Shown piece by piece: positions 29,526 through 38,443 of a DNA stretch of 64,000 bases. This DNA is from Pseudomonas sp. ERMR1:02. Lineage in GTDB: Bacteria > Pseudomonadota > Gammaproteobacteria > Pseudomonadales > Pseudomonadaceae. The stretch is taken from positions 1 through 64,000 of the forward strand of contig NZ_NKJI01000012.1 in NCBI RefSeq assembly GCF_002277815.1. The letters are read 5' to 3'. Every line of letters begins with the position of its first letter. Within the stretch, counting starts at the first letter, position 1. The translations under genes were made by a program, and so were the position numbers. The notes below the pieces were generated by a model that saw only the letters and a list, made by a program, of their open reading frames with translations, was not told the origin of the DNA and searched no databases.

Positions 29526-29799
29526 AAGGGGCTTTCCGGTAGACTACGCTCCCTTCTTGATACAACTTCTGTGGATTCGCCTGAATTGCAGGAGTTGCCG
29601 ATTACCAAGCAGTCTTTGCTGGGCGATTCCAAAAAATGTGTAGCGAGCAACGTACCGGTGTTTCATCTTCCGGTCTGTCCCAACGCGGCGGTTTTTTTGA
29701 AAGGTGCACTGTAATTAATGCAGGTGATCGGGGGCTTCGGCCTTCCTTCGCTTTCCCCGGCGGCTCGGACCGCTTTAACGCAGACTTCTAGGGTTTTTC
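29526..29799. other. tilS-pyrG intergenic region
   Basis: About 270 bases without a supported gene. It contains a T7 run after CAACGCGGCGG (near 29686-29698) and a CG-rich stretch before the pyrG start. It presumably holds the pyrG promoter. No recognised riboswitch or small RNA was seen. Confidence 0.4.
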
Positions 29800-31431
29800 A
29801 TGACGCGCTACATATTCGTCACGGGCGGTGTTGTTTCTTCATTGGGGAAAGGCATTGCATCGGCATCATTGGCGGCCATCCTGGAGGCGCGGGGACTTAA
29901 GGTCACCATGCTGAAGCTGGACCCGTACATCAACGTCGACCCGGGCACCATGAGCCCGTTCCAGCACGGTGAAGTGTTCGTCACCCACGACGGCGCCGAG
30001 ACCGACCTGGACCTGGGCCACTACGAGCGGTTCATCCGCACGACCATGACCCAGAACAACAACTTCACCACGGGCCGTGTCTACGAACACGTGCTGCGCA
30101 AAGAGCGTCGTGGTGATTACCTGGGCGCAACCATCCAGGTGATCCCGCACATCACCGACGAAATCAAGCGTCGCATCATCAAGGGCGCCGGCGATGCCGA
30201 CGTGGCGATGGTCGAGATCGGTGGCACCGTGGGTGACATCGAATCCCAACCGTTCCTCGAAGCGATTCGTCAATTGCGTTTCGAAGTCGGTGCCAAGCGC
30301 GCGATGCTGATGCACCTGACACTGGTGCCATACATCGCCACTGCCGGCGAAACCAAAACCAAGCCAACCCAGCACTCGGTCAAGGAGCTGCGCTCCATCG
30401 GCCTGCAGCCAGACGTGCTGGTGTGCCGCTCCGATCACCCGATCGATGTCTCTTCGCGTCGCAAGATCGCGCAATTCACCAACGTTGAAGAACGTGCGGT
30501 CATTGCGCTGGAAGACGCCGACACCATCTATAAGATCCCGGGCATCCTGCACTCCCAGGGCCTCGATGATTTCGTCGTCGAGCGTTTCGGCCTGCAATGC
30601 GGCGGCGCCGATCTGTCTGAGTGGGAAGCGGTAGTCGACGCCAAGCTCAACCCTGAGCATGAAGTCACCATCGCCATGGTCGGCAAGTACATGGAATTGC
30701 TGGACGCCTACAAGTCGCTGATCGAAGCGATGAGTCACGCCGGCATCAGCAACCGCACCAAGGTTAATCTGCGCTACATCGATTCCGAAGACATCGAAAA
30801 CCAGGGCACTGCGCTGCTGGAAGGTGTCGACGCGATCCTGGTCCCAGGCGGCTTCGGTCTGCGTGGCGTGGAAGGCAAAATCACTGCCGTTCAATACGCT
30901 CGCGAAAACAAGGTTCCTTACCTGGGCATCTGCCTGGGCATGCAAGTGGCGGTGATCGAGTTCGCTCGTAACGTCATGGGCTGGAAAGACGCCAACTCCA
31001 CCGAGTTCGATCGTGCAAGCGGTCACCCGGTCGTGGGTCTGATCACCGAGTGGGAAGACGCCACCGGCGCTGTCGAAACCCGTACCGAAACGTCCGATCT
31101 GGGCGGAACCATGCGCCTCGGTGCGCAAGATTGCCTGCTGGAGCCGGGTTCCCTGGTGCACGATTGCTATGGCAAGGACGTGATCGTTGAGCGTCACCGC
31201 CACCGCTACGAAGTGAACAACAACCTGCTGCCGAAAATCGTCGAAGCCGGCCTGAAAATCTCCGGTCGTTCCGGTGATGGTGCGCTGGTTGAAGTGGTAG
31301 AAGCCCCGGACCACCCATGGTTCGTCGCTTGCCAGTTCCACCCGGAGTTCACCTCGACGCCACGCGACGGTCATCCATTGTTCAGCGGTTTCGTTAAAGC
31401 TGCTTTGGCTCAACACCAGAAGAAGGCATAA
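29800..31431 (+). CDS. pyrG: CTP synthase
   Basis: Makes CTP from UTP, ATP and glutamine. 543 residues: an N-terminal synthetase domain (MTRYIFVTGGVVSSLGKGIA P-loop, then LDPYINVDPGTMSPFQHGEV) and a C-terminal class I glutamine amidotransferase domain with nucleophile Cys378 in YLGICLGMQ and the His/Glu pair in CQFHPEFTS. kdsA starts six bases after its stop and needs CTP-derived donors downstream (CMP-KDO), and eno follows: the common pyrG-kdsA-eno-ftsB order. Confidence 0.98.
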   Translation: MTRYIFVTGGVVSSLGKGIASASLAAILEARGLKVTMLKLDPYINVDPGTMSPFQHGEVFVTHDGAETDLDLGHYERFIRTTMTQNNNFTTGRVYEHVLRKERRGDYLGATIQVIPHITDEIKRRIIKGAGDADVAMVEIGGTVGDIESQPFLEAIRQLRFEVGAKRAMLMHLTLVPYIATAGETKTKPTQHSVKELRSIGLQPDVLVCRSDHPIDVSSRRKIAQFTNVEERAVIALEDADTIYKIPGILHSQGLDDFVVERFGLQCGGADLSEWEAVVDAKLNPEHEVTIAMVGKYMELLDAYKSLIEAMSHAGISNRTKVNLRYIDSEDIENQGTALLEGVDAILVPGGFGLRGVEGKITAVQYARENKVPYLGICLGMQVAVIEFARNVMGWKDANSTEFDRASGHPVVGLITEWEDATGAVETRTETSDLGGTMRLGAQDCLLEPGSLVHDCYGKDVIVERHRHRYEVNNNLLPKIVEAGLKISGRSGDGALVEVVEAPDHPWFVACQFHPEFTSTPRDGHPLFSGFVKAALAQHQKKA

Positions 31432-31436
31432 ACCTG

Positions 31437-32282
31437 ATGGCTCAGAAGATCATCCGCGTTGGTGATATCGAGATTGCCAACGACAAGCCGATGGTGCTGT
31501 TCGGTGGCATGAACGTGCTGGAAAGCCGCGACATGGCGATGCAGGTCTGCGAAGAGTACGTAAAGGTTACCCAGAAACTGGGTATCCCTTACGTGTTCAA
31601 GGCCAGCTTCGACAAGGCCAACCGATCCTCCGTGACTTCTTACCGTGGCCCTGGCCTGGAAGAAGGCATGCGGATTTTCCAGGACATCAAGCAAGCCTTC
31701 GGCGTGCCGATCATCACCGACGTCCACGAGCCTGATCAGGCCGCGGTCGTCGCTGAAGTCTGCGACATCATTCAGCTGCCGGCCTTCCTGTCGCGCCAGA
31801 CCGACCTGGTGGTCGCGATGGCCAAGACCGGTGCGGTGATCAACATCAAGAAAGCCCAGTTCCTCGCGCCTCAGGAAATGAAACACATCCTGAACAAGTG
31901 CGTGGAAGCGGGTAACGATCAGTTGATCCTCTGCGAGCGTGGTTCAAGCTTCGGTTACAACAACCTGGTCGTCGACATGCTTGGCTTCGGCATCATGAAG
32001 CAGTTCGAGTACCCGGTATTCTTCGACGTAACCCACGCCCTGCAAATGCCTGGCGGTCGCTCCGATTCGGCCGGCGGTCGTCGTGCTCAGGTCCTCGATC
32101 TGGCGAAAGCCGGGATCAGCCAGTCACTGGCAGGTCTGTTCCTCGAAGCACACCCGGACCCGGACAATGCCAAATGCGACGGCCCTTGCGCCTTGCGTCT
32201 GGACAAACTGGAGCCATTCCTGGCCCAGCTCAAAGCTCTGGACGAACTGGTGAAGAGTTTTCCTGTCGTGGAAACCGCTTAA
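31437..32282 (+). CDS. kdsA: 3-deoxy-D-manno-octulosonate 8-phosphate synthase
   Basis: Condenses phosphoenolpyruvate with arabinose 5-phosphate to give KDO8P for the LPS inner core. 281 residues; FKASFDKANRSSVTSYRGPG, GVPIITDVHEPDQAAVVAEV and FDVTHALQMPGGRSDSAGGR are family blocks. NIKKAQFLAPQEM, with Asn rather than Cys before the IKKAQF segment, points to the metal-independent class. A REP pair separates it from eno. Confidence 0.97.
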   Translation: MAQKIIRVGDIEIANDKPMVLFGGMNVLESRDMAMQVCEEYVKVTQKLGIPYVFKASFDKANRSSVTSYRGPGLEEGMRIFQDIKQAFGVPIITDVHEPDQAAVVAEVCDIIQLPAFLSRQTDLVVAMAKTGAVINIKKAQFLAPQEMKHILNKCVEAGNDQLILCERGSSFGYNNLVVDMLGFGIMKQFEYPVFFDVTHALQMPGGRSDSAGGRRAQVLDLAKAGISQSLAGLFLEAHPDPDNAKCDGPCALRLDKLEPFLAQLKALDELVKSFPVVETA

Positions 32283-32295
32283 CATCGGCGAACAC

Positions 32296-32361
32296 TGTAG
32301 GAGCTGGCTTGCCAGCGAAGGGGCCCGAAAGGACGCCTTCGCCAGCAAGCCGGCTCCTACA
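32296..32361. repeat. REP pair, TGTAGGAGCTGGCTTGCC type, short loop
   Basis: Arms TGTAGGAGCTGGCTTGCCAG and its near complement (one mismatch, CCGGCTCC) around a short GGGCCCGAAAGG loop. It lies between kdsA and eno. Confidence 0.85.
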
Positions 32362-32435
32362 AAAAGCAATATGACCCACAAGTTATAAATCGAGCGGTAC
32401 AAAGCGTTTTCGTCAACTTTGGAGTGTTTACAACA

Positions 32436-33724
32436 ATGGCTAAAATCGTCGACATCAAAGGTCGTGAAGTTCTCGACTCCCGTGGCAATCCCACCGTGGA
32501 AGCGGATGTGCTTCTCGATAACGGCATCATCGGCAGTGCCTGCGCGCCGTCCGGTGCTTCCACTGGCTCGCGTGAAGCGCTCGAGCTGCGTGATGGCGAC
32601 AAGAGCCGTTACCTGGGCAAGGGTGTACTCAAAGCCGTAGCCAACATCAACGGTCCGATCCGCGACCTGTTGAAGGGTACAGATCCAAGCGATCAGAAAG
32701 CGCTGGACCTGGCGATGATCAAGCTGGACGGTACTGAAAACAAAGGTTCCCTGGGTGCAAACGCGATCCTCGCCGTTTCCCTGGCTGCGGCCAAGGCAGC
32801 AGCACAGGACCAGGACCTGCCGCTGTACGCTCACATCGCCAACCTGAACGGCACACCGGGTGTTTACTCGATGCCGGTTCCGATGATGAACATTATCAAC
32901 GGTGGCGAGCACGCCGATAACAACGTCGACATCCAGGAATTCATGGTTCAGCCGGTTGGCGCCAAGTCTTTCTCGGAAGGTCTGCGCATGGGTACCGAGA
33001 TTTCCATCACCTCAAAGCTGTGCTGAAGGCCCGTGGCCTGAGCACTGCCGTTGGTGACGAAGGTGGTTTCGCGCCGAACCTGGCTTCCAACGAAGATGCT
33101 TTGAAGGTGATCTCCGAAGCCGTGGCCAACGCCGGTTACAAGCTGGGCACCGATGTGACCCTGGCACTGGACTGCGCTGCCAGTGAATTCTACGAAGACG
33201 GCAAGTACAACCTGTCCGGCGAAGGCCAGGTGTTCACCGCTGAAGGTTTCGCCGATTACCTGAAAGGCCTGACCGAGCGTTACCCGATCATCTCCATCGA
33301 AGATGGCCTGGATGAGTCCGACTGGGCTGGCTGGAAAATCCTCACCGACAAGATCGGCGAGAAGGTTCAGCTAGTAGGCGACGACCTGTTTGTGACCAAC
33401 ACCAAGATCCTGAAAGAAGGCATCGATAAAAAGATCGCCAACTCGATCCTGATCAAGTTCAACCAGATCGGGACCTTGACCGAAACCCTGGAAGCCATCC
33501 AGATGGCCAAGGCCGCCGGTTACACCGCCGTGATCTCGCACCGTTCGGGCGAAACCGAAGATTCGACCATTGCCGACCTGGCCGTGGGCACCTCGGCTGG
33601 TCAGATCAAGACCGGTTCCCTGTGCCGTTCCGACCGCGTTTCCAAGTACAACCAACTGCTGCGTATCGAAGAGCAGTTGAACGGCAAAGCCAAGTACAAC
33701 GGTCGCAGCGAATTCCGCGGTTGA
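32436..33724 (+). CDS. eno: Enolase, one frameshift
   Basis: Glycolytic interconversion of 2-phosphoglycerate and phosphoenolpyruvate; also an RNA degradosome partner. MAKIVDIKGREVLDSRGNPT begins at 32436. The frame breaks at about 33000, where GAGATTTCCATCACC has one T too few for [20 protein letters not shown]. Corrected length is 429 residues, normal for the family. The metal and catalytic motifs are on the two sides of the break: SIEDGLDESDWAG, QLVGDDLFVTN and the signature ILIKFNQIGTLTETLEAI. As enolase is needed for central metabolism and the loss is in a T run, a read error is likely. Confidence 0.92.
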
Positions 33725-33807
33725 TCGTTAGCTGATAAAAAGACACCGGATTGTGTCGGAAAAATCGCCTACAGCGACGCTTTTGCCACTAATCTGATGC
33801 CTTATAA

Positions 33808-33836
33808 GCACAAGCCTGGTTCTTCCAGGCTTCGTG
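33808..33836. other. Hairpin after eno, terminator-like without T run
   Basis: AGCACAAGCCTGG and CCAGGCTTCGTGCT pair around TTCTT. No U tract follows, so it may stabilise the eno 3' end or precede a weak stop. The ftsB promoter probably lies in the following 50 bases. Confidence 0.4.
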
Positions 33837-33895
33837 CTATCAGTAGCTTTATGTTTTGGTATGGCTGTCTTTTTTCACTGGATACCTGATATTCG

Positions 33896-34174
33896 ATGCG
33901 CAGTCCCAATTGGTTGTTCCTCGTCTTGCTCCTGCTGCTGGCTGGCCTGCAGTACCGCCTGTGGGTAGGTAATGGCAGTCTGGCGCAAGTTGCCGAGCTG
34001 ACTCAGCAGATCGCGGATCAGCAGGCCGAGAACCAGATATTGCTGGAGCGCAATCGGGTGATGGACGCTGAAGTCAGCGAGTTGAAGAAGGGTATGGAGA
34101 CCGTTGAAGAACGGGCTCGCCATGAGTTGGGCATGGTCAAGGACGGTGAAACCCTTTACCAGTTGGCACAATGA
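33896..34174 (+). CDS. ftsB: Cell division protein FtsB
   Basis: Small bitopic divisome protein that joins FtsL and FtsQ and activates septal synthesis. 92 residues: one membrane segment at about 5-21 (NWLFLVLLLLLAGLQYRLW), then a coiled coil at about 30-70 (VAELTQQIADQQAENQILLE), then ERARHELGMVKDGETLYQL, a conserved C-terminal block. Its stop overlaps the ispD ATG (ATGA). The eno-ftsB-ispD order is usual. Confidence 0.95.
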   Translation: MRSPNWLFLVLLLLLAGLQYRLWVGNGSLAQVAELTQQIADQQAENQILLERNRVMDAEVSELKKGMETVEERARHELGMVKDGETLYQLAQ

Positions 34175-34878
34175 ACCTGTCTCTCCCGGCCTTCTGGGCC
34201 GTGATTCCTGCCGCGGGCGTCGGTGCCCGTATGGCCGCGGACCGTCCCAAGCAATACTTGCAACTGGGCGGGCGCACTATTCTCGAACACAGCCTTGGCT
34301 GTTTCCTTGATCATCCTTGCCTTAAAGGCATAGTGGTCAGTCTTGCTGTTGATGATCCTTATTGGCCAAACCTTGCGTGTGCCAGCGATCCGCGTATTGC
34401 CCGGGTCGAGGGTGGGGCCGAGCGTTCCGGGTCGGTGCTCAATGCGTTGCTGCATTTGCACGCGCTAGGCGCCGGCGATGAAGATTGGGTACTGGTTCAC
34501 GATGCCGCGCGACCGAATCTCAGTCGTGACGATCTGGATAACTTGCTGGCTGAGCTGGCGGATGATCCGGTGGGTGGGCTGCTGGCGGTTCCAGCGCGGG
34601 ATACGCTCAAGCGGGTCGACAAACACGGTCGCGTCGTCGAAACCGTGGATCGTAGCGTGATCTGGCAGGCTTATACGCCACAGATGTTTCGTCTTGGTGC
34701 GTTGCATCGAGCGTTGGCTGATAGCCTTGTCGCCGACGTTGTCATCACCGACGAGGCCTCGGCCATGGAATGGGCTGGCCAGCCTCCACGTTTGATTGAA
34801 GGTCGATCCGACAACCTCAAGGTCACTCGCCCCGAGGATCTTGAGTGGTTGAGGCAGCGTTGGGCTAACCGCCGCTAA
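34171..34878 (+). CDS. ispD: 2-C-methyl-D-erythritol 4-phosphate cytidylyltransferase
   Basis: MEP pathway step following Dxr: adds CMP from CTP. 235 residues. WAVIPAAGVGARMAADRPKQ is the CTP-binding signature; WVLVHDAARPNLSRDDLDNL and DEASAMEWAGQPPRLIEGRS are further family blocks. ispF lies 3 kb downstream, separated by the formaldehyde genes, whereas in many genomes the two are adjacent or fused. A perfect 30-base inverted repeat begins within its stop codon. Confidence 0.95.
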   Translation: MNLSLPAFWAVIPAAGVGARMAADRPKQYLQLGGRTILEHSLGCFLDHPCLKGIVVSLAVDDPYWPNLACASDPRIARVEGGAERSGSVLNALLHLHALGAGDEDWVLVHDAARPNLSRDDLDNLLAELADDPVGGLLAVPARDTLKRVDKHGRVVETVDRSVIWQAYTPQMFRLGALHRALADSLVADVVITDEASAMEWAGQPPRLIEGRSDNLKVTRPEDLEWLRQRWANRR

Positions 34879-34952
34879 AAGATCGCAGCCTTCGGCAGCT
34901 CCTACAGTAGGTTGCATTCCAATGTAGGAGCTGCCGAAGGCTGCGATCTTTT
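34877..34952. repeat. 30-base perfect inverted repeat, GATCGCAGCCTTCGGCAG type
   Basis: Arms at 34877-34906 and 34923-34952 are exact complements (AAAAGATCGCAGCCTTCGGC plus ten more bases), with a 16-base loop. It shares only the CTCCTACA end with the REP families. It lies between the convergent ispD and LysR genes and ends in TTTT on both strands, so it can serve as a two-way terminator. Confidence 0.8.
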
Positions 34953-34956
34953 GCTT

Positions 34957-35855
34957 TCAAACCTGATACTCCGGCCTCTCTGCCAACCCTACCTTCAGGT
35001 AATCCACCAGCTTGCGCACCTTCGGCGACAAATGCCGCTGCTGTGGATACAGCGCCCAAACGGCAGTATTGGGTGGTTGATGTGCTTCCAGCAGTGAAAT
35101 CAACGCGCCGTTTTTCAGATGCTCCAACACGTAGTAATCCGGTAACTGGCACAATCCGACGCCCTGTAGCGCCGCGTCCAGCACCGCTTGCCCGCTATTG
35201 CAGCGCCAGTTTCCCTGCACTCGCTGTGAAAATTCCCGCCCGTTCTGTTCCAGTTGCCAGAGATCCGAACTACCGATGAGGCAGTTGTGCCTGCTCAGTT
35301 CCGACAGGCTGTGTGGGCGACCATACCGTTCCAGGTAGGAAGGCGATGCGCAAAGATACATGCGTCGCGGCGCCAGGCGTGTTGCGACCAATCGCGAATC
35401 CTGCAGACGTCCCAGACGGATCGCCAGGTCCAGGCCTTCATGCACCAGATCCAGTTGGCGATTGCTCAGTTCAATGTCGATCCTCAGTTGAGGGTAAAGT
35501 CCCATAAACGTGTCACCAACGGCACGATAAAACGTTCGCCGTAAGCTACGGCGCAGGTCATGCGCAGCATGCCCTTGGGTTCAGTGGTCAAGTCGCCGAC
35601 CGCTCGCAATGCCTCTTCGCGACCATCCTGCAAGCGTTGGCAATGTTGCAGAAAGGTTTGCCCGGCCTCGGTCAGGGTGACCCGCCGGGTACTGCGATAA
35701 AGCAGGCGGGTTTGTAAACGCTCTTCGAGACGTACGATTTGTCGACTGATGTGGGAGGACGAAACCCCAAGGCGTTCGGCGGCAGCTGTGAATTGACTGC
35801 ATTCGGCAACGGCGATGAACTCGTCGATACCTTCCCAGCGGTTTTCAGACATCAA
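34957..35855 (-). CDS. LysR-family regulator beside frmA, one frameshift
   Basis: Transcription regulator with an N-terminal winged helix (FIAVAECSQFTAAAERLGVS, then HISRQIVRLEERLQTRLLYR) and a LysR substrate domain (IDIELSNRQLDLVHEGLDLA through PQQRHLSPKVRKLVDYLKV). The frame breaks near 35500: CGTTTATGG on the coding strand lacks one T for VTRFMGLYPQLR. Corrected length is 299 residues, typical of LysR proteins. It diverges from frmA across about 100 bases, so it probably controls the glutathione-dependent formaldehyde genes; the inducer is unknown. The missing base is in a T run like the other breaks in the window. Confidence 0.85.
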
Positions 35856-35959
35856 GGATTATCCCTGTACAGCAATAATGTTTTGCTTTCGTCCGGATTA
35901 TTCACTGTAAGTCGCTGTATTACACTCTCAGTCTCGTTTTTATTCACTGGAGAACCACC

Positions 35960-37072
35960 ATGATCAAGTCGCGCGCCGCCGTTGCCTTCGAGGCCAAGAA
36001 ACCTCTGGAGATCGTTGAAGTCGATGTCGCCATGCCCAAGGCCGGTGAAGTGTTGCTGCGCGTGGTGGCCTCCGGGGTTTGCCATACCGATGCCTACACC
36101 CTGTCCGGTGCTGACCCGGAAGGCATTTTTCCATCGATCCTCGGGCACGAAGGCGGGGCGATTGTTGAAGCGATCGGCGAGGGCGTGACTTCTGTCGCGG
36201 TGGGCGACCATGTGATTCCGCTGTACACACCGGAATGCCGTCAGTGCAAATTCTGTCTGTCGGGCAAAACCAACCTCTGTCAGGCGATTCGCGCGACTCA
36301 GGGCAAAGGTTTGATGCCGGACGGCACTTCGCGTTTTTCCTACAAGGGTCAACCGATTTTCCACTACATGGGTACCTCGACCTTCTCCGAGTACACCGTG
36401 CTGCCGGAAATTTCCGTCGCAAAAATTGCCAAGGAAGCGCCGCTGGAAAAAGTCTGTCTGTTGGGTTGCGGTGTGACCACCGGTATCGGTGCGGTGCTCA
36501 ACACCGCCAAGGTGAAACCGGGTGACACCGTGGCCATTTTCGGCCTCGGCGGCATAGGTCTGTCGGCCGTCATCGGCGCAGTCAAAGCCAAGGCTGCCCG
36601 CATCATCGCCATCGACATCAACCCGGCCAAATTCGAAATCGCCAGGCAACTGGGTGCAACCGATTGCGTGAACCCGAAAGATTTCGATCGTCCGATCCAG
36701 GAAGTCATCGTCGACATGACCGACGGCGGCGTCGACTTTTCCTTCGAGTGCATCGGCAACGTGCAATTGATGCGTGCCGCACTTGAGTGCTGCCACAAAG
36801 GTTGGGGGGAGTCGGTCATCATCGGCGTAGCCGGTGCCGGCCAGGAAATTGCCACCCGTCCGTTCCAGTTGGTCACCGGTCGCGTCTGGCGCGGTTCGGC
36901 GTTTGGTGGCGTGCGCGGCCGTACCGAGTTGCCAAGCTACGTGGAAATGGCCGAAACCGGTGAAATCCCGCTGGATACTTTCATCACCCACACCATGGGC
37001 CTGGAAGATATCAACAAGGCGTTCGACCTGATGCATGAAGGAAAAAGCATCCGCTCAGTCATTCATTTCTGA
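35960..37072 (+). CDS. frmA: S-(hydroxymethyl)glutathione dehydrogenase / class III alcohol dehydrogenase
   Basis: Oxidises S-hydroxymethylglutathione (formaldehyde plus glutathione) to S-formylglutathione with NAD+. Also reduces S-nitrosoglutathione in the family. 370 residues: catalytic zinc ligands Cys41 and His63 (SGVCHTDAYTLSG, ILGHEGG), structural zinc cysteines 93, 96, 99 and 107 (CRQCKFCLSGKTNLC), and the NAD loop IFGLGGIGLSAVIGA. The fghA gene follows nine bases after its stop. The LysR gene diverges from it. Confidence 0.96.
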   Translation: MIKSRAAVAFEAKKPLEIVEVDVAMPKAGEVLLRVVASGVCHTDAYTLSGADPEGIFPSILGHEGGAIVEAIGEGVTSVAVGDHVIPLYTPECRQCKFCLSGKTNLCQAIRATQGKGLMPDGTSRFSYKGQPIFHYMGTSTFSEYTVLPEISVAKIAKEAPLEKVCLLGCGVTTGIGAVLNTAKVKPGDTVAIFGLGGIGLSAVIGAVKAKAARIIAIDINPAKFEIARQLGATDCVNPKDFDRPIQEVIVDMTDGGVDFSFECIGNVQLMRAALECCHKGWGESVIIGVAGAGQEIATRPFQLVTGRVWRGSAFGGVRGRTELPSYVEMAETGEIPLDTFITHTMGLEDINKAFDLMHEGKSIRSVIHF

Positions 37073-37080
37073 GGTCCGCC

Positions 37081-37926
37081 ATGAGCCTGGAAAATATCTC
37101 CTGCCAGAAAAGCTTCGGCGGCTGGCACAAACGTTATCGACACCGCTCCGACGTGCTCGGTTGCGACATGGTGTTCGCCGTTTACCTGCCGCCGCAAGCG
37201 GAGCAGGGCGGCAAACTGCCGGTGCTGTACTGGTTGTCCGGCCTGACCTGCACTGATGAGAACTTCATGCAGAAAGCAGGGGCCATGCGCATGGCCGCCG
37301 AGTTGGGGCTGATCATTGTCGCGCCGGACACCAGTCCTCGCGGCGCCGATGTGCCGGGTGATCCGGACGGTGCCTGGGACTTCGGCCTCGGCGCTGGTTT
37401 TTATTTGAATGCCACGCAGGAACCTTGGTCGCGCCACTATCGGATGCATGACTATGTCGTGCAGGAATTGCCGGCACTGGTTGAAGCCCATTTCCCGGCG
37501 TCGGACAAGCGCGGCATCAGCGGTCACTCCATGGGTGGCCATGGTGCACTGGTCTGTGCCTTGCGCAATCCGGGGCGTTATCTGTCGGTGTCGGCGTTCT
37601 CGCCGATCAACAATCCGATGGACTGCCCTTGGGGGCAAAAAGCCTTTTCCCGTTACTTGGGCGAGGACCGCTCGAAATGGCGAGAATGGGATGCCTGTGC
37701 ATTGATTGCCGAGGCCGACGAAAAGTTGTCGCTTCTGGTGGATCAAGGCGATCGTGACGATTTCCTCGCCACCCAGCTCAAGCCTGAAGCCCTGCAACAG
37801 GCCGCCAAACTGGCCGGTCATCCGCTGACGTTGCGCCTGCAACCGGGCTACGACCACAGCTATTTCTTTATCGCCAGTTTCATCGACGACCACTTGCAGC
37901 ATCACGGGCGCGCTCTAGGCGTCTAA
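37081..37926 (+). CDS. fghA: S-formylglutathione hydrolase
   Basis: Esterase D-type alpha/beta hydrolase that releases formate and glutathione, finishing formaldehyde detoxification. 281 residues. The nucleophile is Ser150 in ISGHSMGGHGAL; LPVLYWLSGLTCTDENFMQK is a family block, and the catalytic His is in RLQPGYDHSYFFIASFIDDH near the C-terminus. Co-transcribed with frmA. Confidence 0.95.
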   Translation: MSLENISCQKSFGGWHKRYRHRSDVLGCDMVFAVYLPPQAEQGGKLPVLYWLSGLTCTDENFMQKAGAMRMAAELGLIIVAPDTSPRGADVPGDPDGAWDFGLGAGFYLNATQEPWSRHYRMHDYVVQELPALVEAHFPASDKRGISGHSMGGHGALVCALRNPGRYLSVSAFSPINNPMDCPWGQKAFSRYLGEDRSKWREWDACALIAEADEKLSLLVDQGDRDDFLATQLKPEALQQAAKLAGHPLTLRLQPGYDHSYFFIASFIDDHLQHHGRALGV

Positions 37927-37969
37927 TGCAGGTAGAATCACGCCCTGACAAAAATCGGGGCGTTTTTTT

Positions 37970-38443
37970 ATGCGTATTGGCCACGGCTATGATGTGCACC
38001 GTTTCGCTGAAGGCGATTTCATTACTCTGGGCGGCGTGCGTATCGCACACAGCTTCGGGCTGCTCGCTCACTCCGACGGTGACGTCCTGCTGCATGCCTT
38101 GAGCGATGCCTTGCTCGGCGCCGCTGCGCTGGGTGATATCGGCAAGCACTTTCCGGATACCGACCCGCAATTCAAGGGCGCCGACAGCCGCGTGCTGTTG
38201 CGTCATGTCGTCGCGCTGATTCACGCCAAAGGCTGGAGGGTCGGCAACGTCGATAACACCATCGTCGCCCAAGCGCCGAAAATGGCCCCGCATATCGAAT
38301 CGATGCGCGCGCTGATTGCCGCGGATCTTCAAGTTGAGTTGGATCAAGTGAACGTAAAAGCTACCACCACCGAGAAGCTCGGCTTTGTCGGTCGCGAAGA
38401 AGGTATTGCCGTGCATTCCGTTGCCTTGTTGCTGCGCGCATGA
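37970..38443 (+). CDS. ispF: 2-C-methyl-D-erythritol 2,4-cyclodiphosphate synthase
   Basis: MEP pathway cyclase acting after IspD and IspE. 157 residues. The metal ligands Asp8 and His10 are in IGHGYDVHRF, and ATTTEKLGFVGREEGIAVHS is the C-terminal signature. It starts a tight cluster with truD, surE and pcm, each overlapping its neighbour. Confidence 0.97.
   Translation: MRIGHGYDVHRFAEGDFITLGGVRIAHSFGLLAHSDGDVLLHALSDALLGAAALGDIGKHFPDTDPQFKGADSRVLLRHVVALIHAKGWRVGNVDNTIVAQAPKMAPHIESMRALIAADLQVELDQVNVKATTTEKLGFVGREEGIAVHSVALLLRA

Noticed and set aside
29866..31416. 516-codon open frame on the minus strand opposite pyrG
   Set aside because: Antisense frame created by GC-rich third positions of pyrG; no family resemblance and no ribosome binding site.
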